Positions 4,938-5,053 of a DNA stretch of 5,053 bases are shown piece by piece. The stretch comes from Paracoccaceae bacterium (GTDB lineage Bacteria > Pseudomonadota > Alphaproteobacteria > Rhodobacterales > Rhodobacteraceae), in contig SKMM01000282.1 of the NCBI GenBank assembly GCA_007121055.1, positions 1-5,053 on the forward strand, read 5' to 3'. The translations under genes were made by a program, and so were the position numbers. The notes under the pieces were generated by a model. That model was not told the origin of the DNA. It did no database searches and saw nothing but the letters and a program-made list of their open reading frames with translations. Within the stretch, counting starts at the first letter, position 1. Every line of letters begins with the position of its first letter.

Positions 4938-5053
4938 CAACTTGAGAGTTTGATCCTGGCTCAGAACGAACGCTGGCGGCAGGCCTAACACATGCAAGTC
5001 GAGCGCACCCTTCGGGGTGAGCGGCGGACGGGTGAGTAACGCGTGGGAACGTA
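4938..5053 (+). rRNA. rrs: 16S ribosomal RNA, 5' end only (cut by window end)
   Basis: The conserved AGAGTTTGATCCTGGCTCAG segment (4945-4964) is followed by the universal AACGCTGGCGGCAGGCCTAA stretch and CATGCAAGTCGAGCG. Aligning the first to E. coli position 8 places the mature 5' end near 4938. The very short V1 stem CACCC-TTCG-GGGTG (5006-5019) and the GGCGGACGGGTGAGTAACGC stretch are typical of alphaproteobacteria, in particular Rhodobacteraceae. Only about 116 of the roughly 1,450 nucleotides are present, so finer taxonomy from this piece is not safe. S20, encoded just upstream, binds this RNA. Confidence 0.97.

Noticed and set aside
4560..4945. Several plus-strand frames of 60-122 codons in the 16S leader
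   Set aside because: No ribosome sites; rich in Cys/Trp/Gly/Val as expected from G/T-rich non-coding DNA; located in the rRNA leader.
3948..4997. Minus-strand frame of 349 codons spanning rpsT, the terminator and the 16S start
   Set aside because: It runs antisense through a ribosomal protein gene, a terminator, the rRNA promoter and 16S rRNA, and has no plausible domain.
1..5053. CRISPR array, tRNA genes, insertion sequences, phage or toxin-antitoxin genes
   Set aside because: I scanned both strands and saw no regularly spaced repeats, cloverleaf signatures, transposase motifs or terminal inverted repeats; all recognised genes are housekeeping or common accessory types.

Overview
The window reads as ordinary chromosomal DNA of a GC-rich alphaproteobacterium, most likely a member of the Rhodobacteraceae. 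The support is an RpoH2-type sigma factor close to the Rhodobacter RpoHII class, a YddG-like DMT exporter, a bifunctional CoaBC of the alphaproteobacterial type, and a 16S rRNA 5' end with the short alphaproteobacterial V1 hairpin. I do not commit to a genus.

Layout. Positions 1-92 hold an internal scrap of a threonine/serine dehydratase that runs out of frame into the last ~110 residues of a DMT-family transporter (85-432). This looks like a chimeric or deleted junction. A 55-residue YdcH/DUF465 coiled-coil protein lies on the minus strand (410-577) and overlaps the transporter tail to tail. A 250-bp divergent intergenic region follows. It carries a TGATCC-N18-TATACC promoter-like element and a hairpin that holds the ribosome-binding site of rpoH2 (828-1706). 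Then come a secreted ChaN/heme-binding-like protein (1788-2591), coaBC (2684-3886) and rpsT for ribosomal protein S20 (4035-4301), which ends in a strong intrinsic terminator (4327-4353). The rest is an rRNA operon control region: a sigma70-type promoter near 4469-4497, a G/T-rich leader to about 4937, and the first ~116 nt of 16S rRNA.

How the genes fit together. The plus-strand genes from rpoH2 to rpsT are co-oriented but separated by 81, 92 and 148 bp, so they look like neighbouring single units or a loose cluster, not one tight operon. The themes are stress transcription (rpoH2), possible heme or iron handling (ChaN), coenzyme A synthesis (coaBC) and ribosome supply (rpsT, rrn).

I see no CRISPR array, mobile element, phage gene or unrecognised multi-gene system. 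The items most worth a second look are the putative sigmaE-type promoter plus ribosome-site hairpin of rpoH2, the chimeric left end, the rpsT-rrn adjacency, and the strand-asymmetric rRNA leader.
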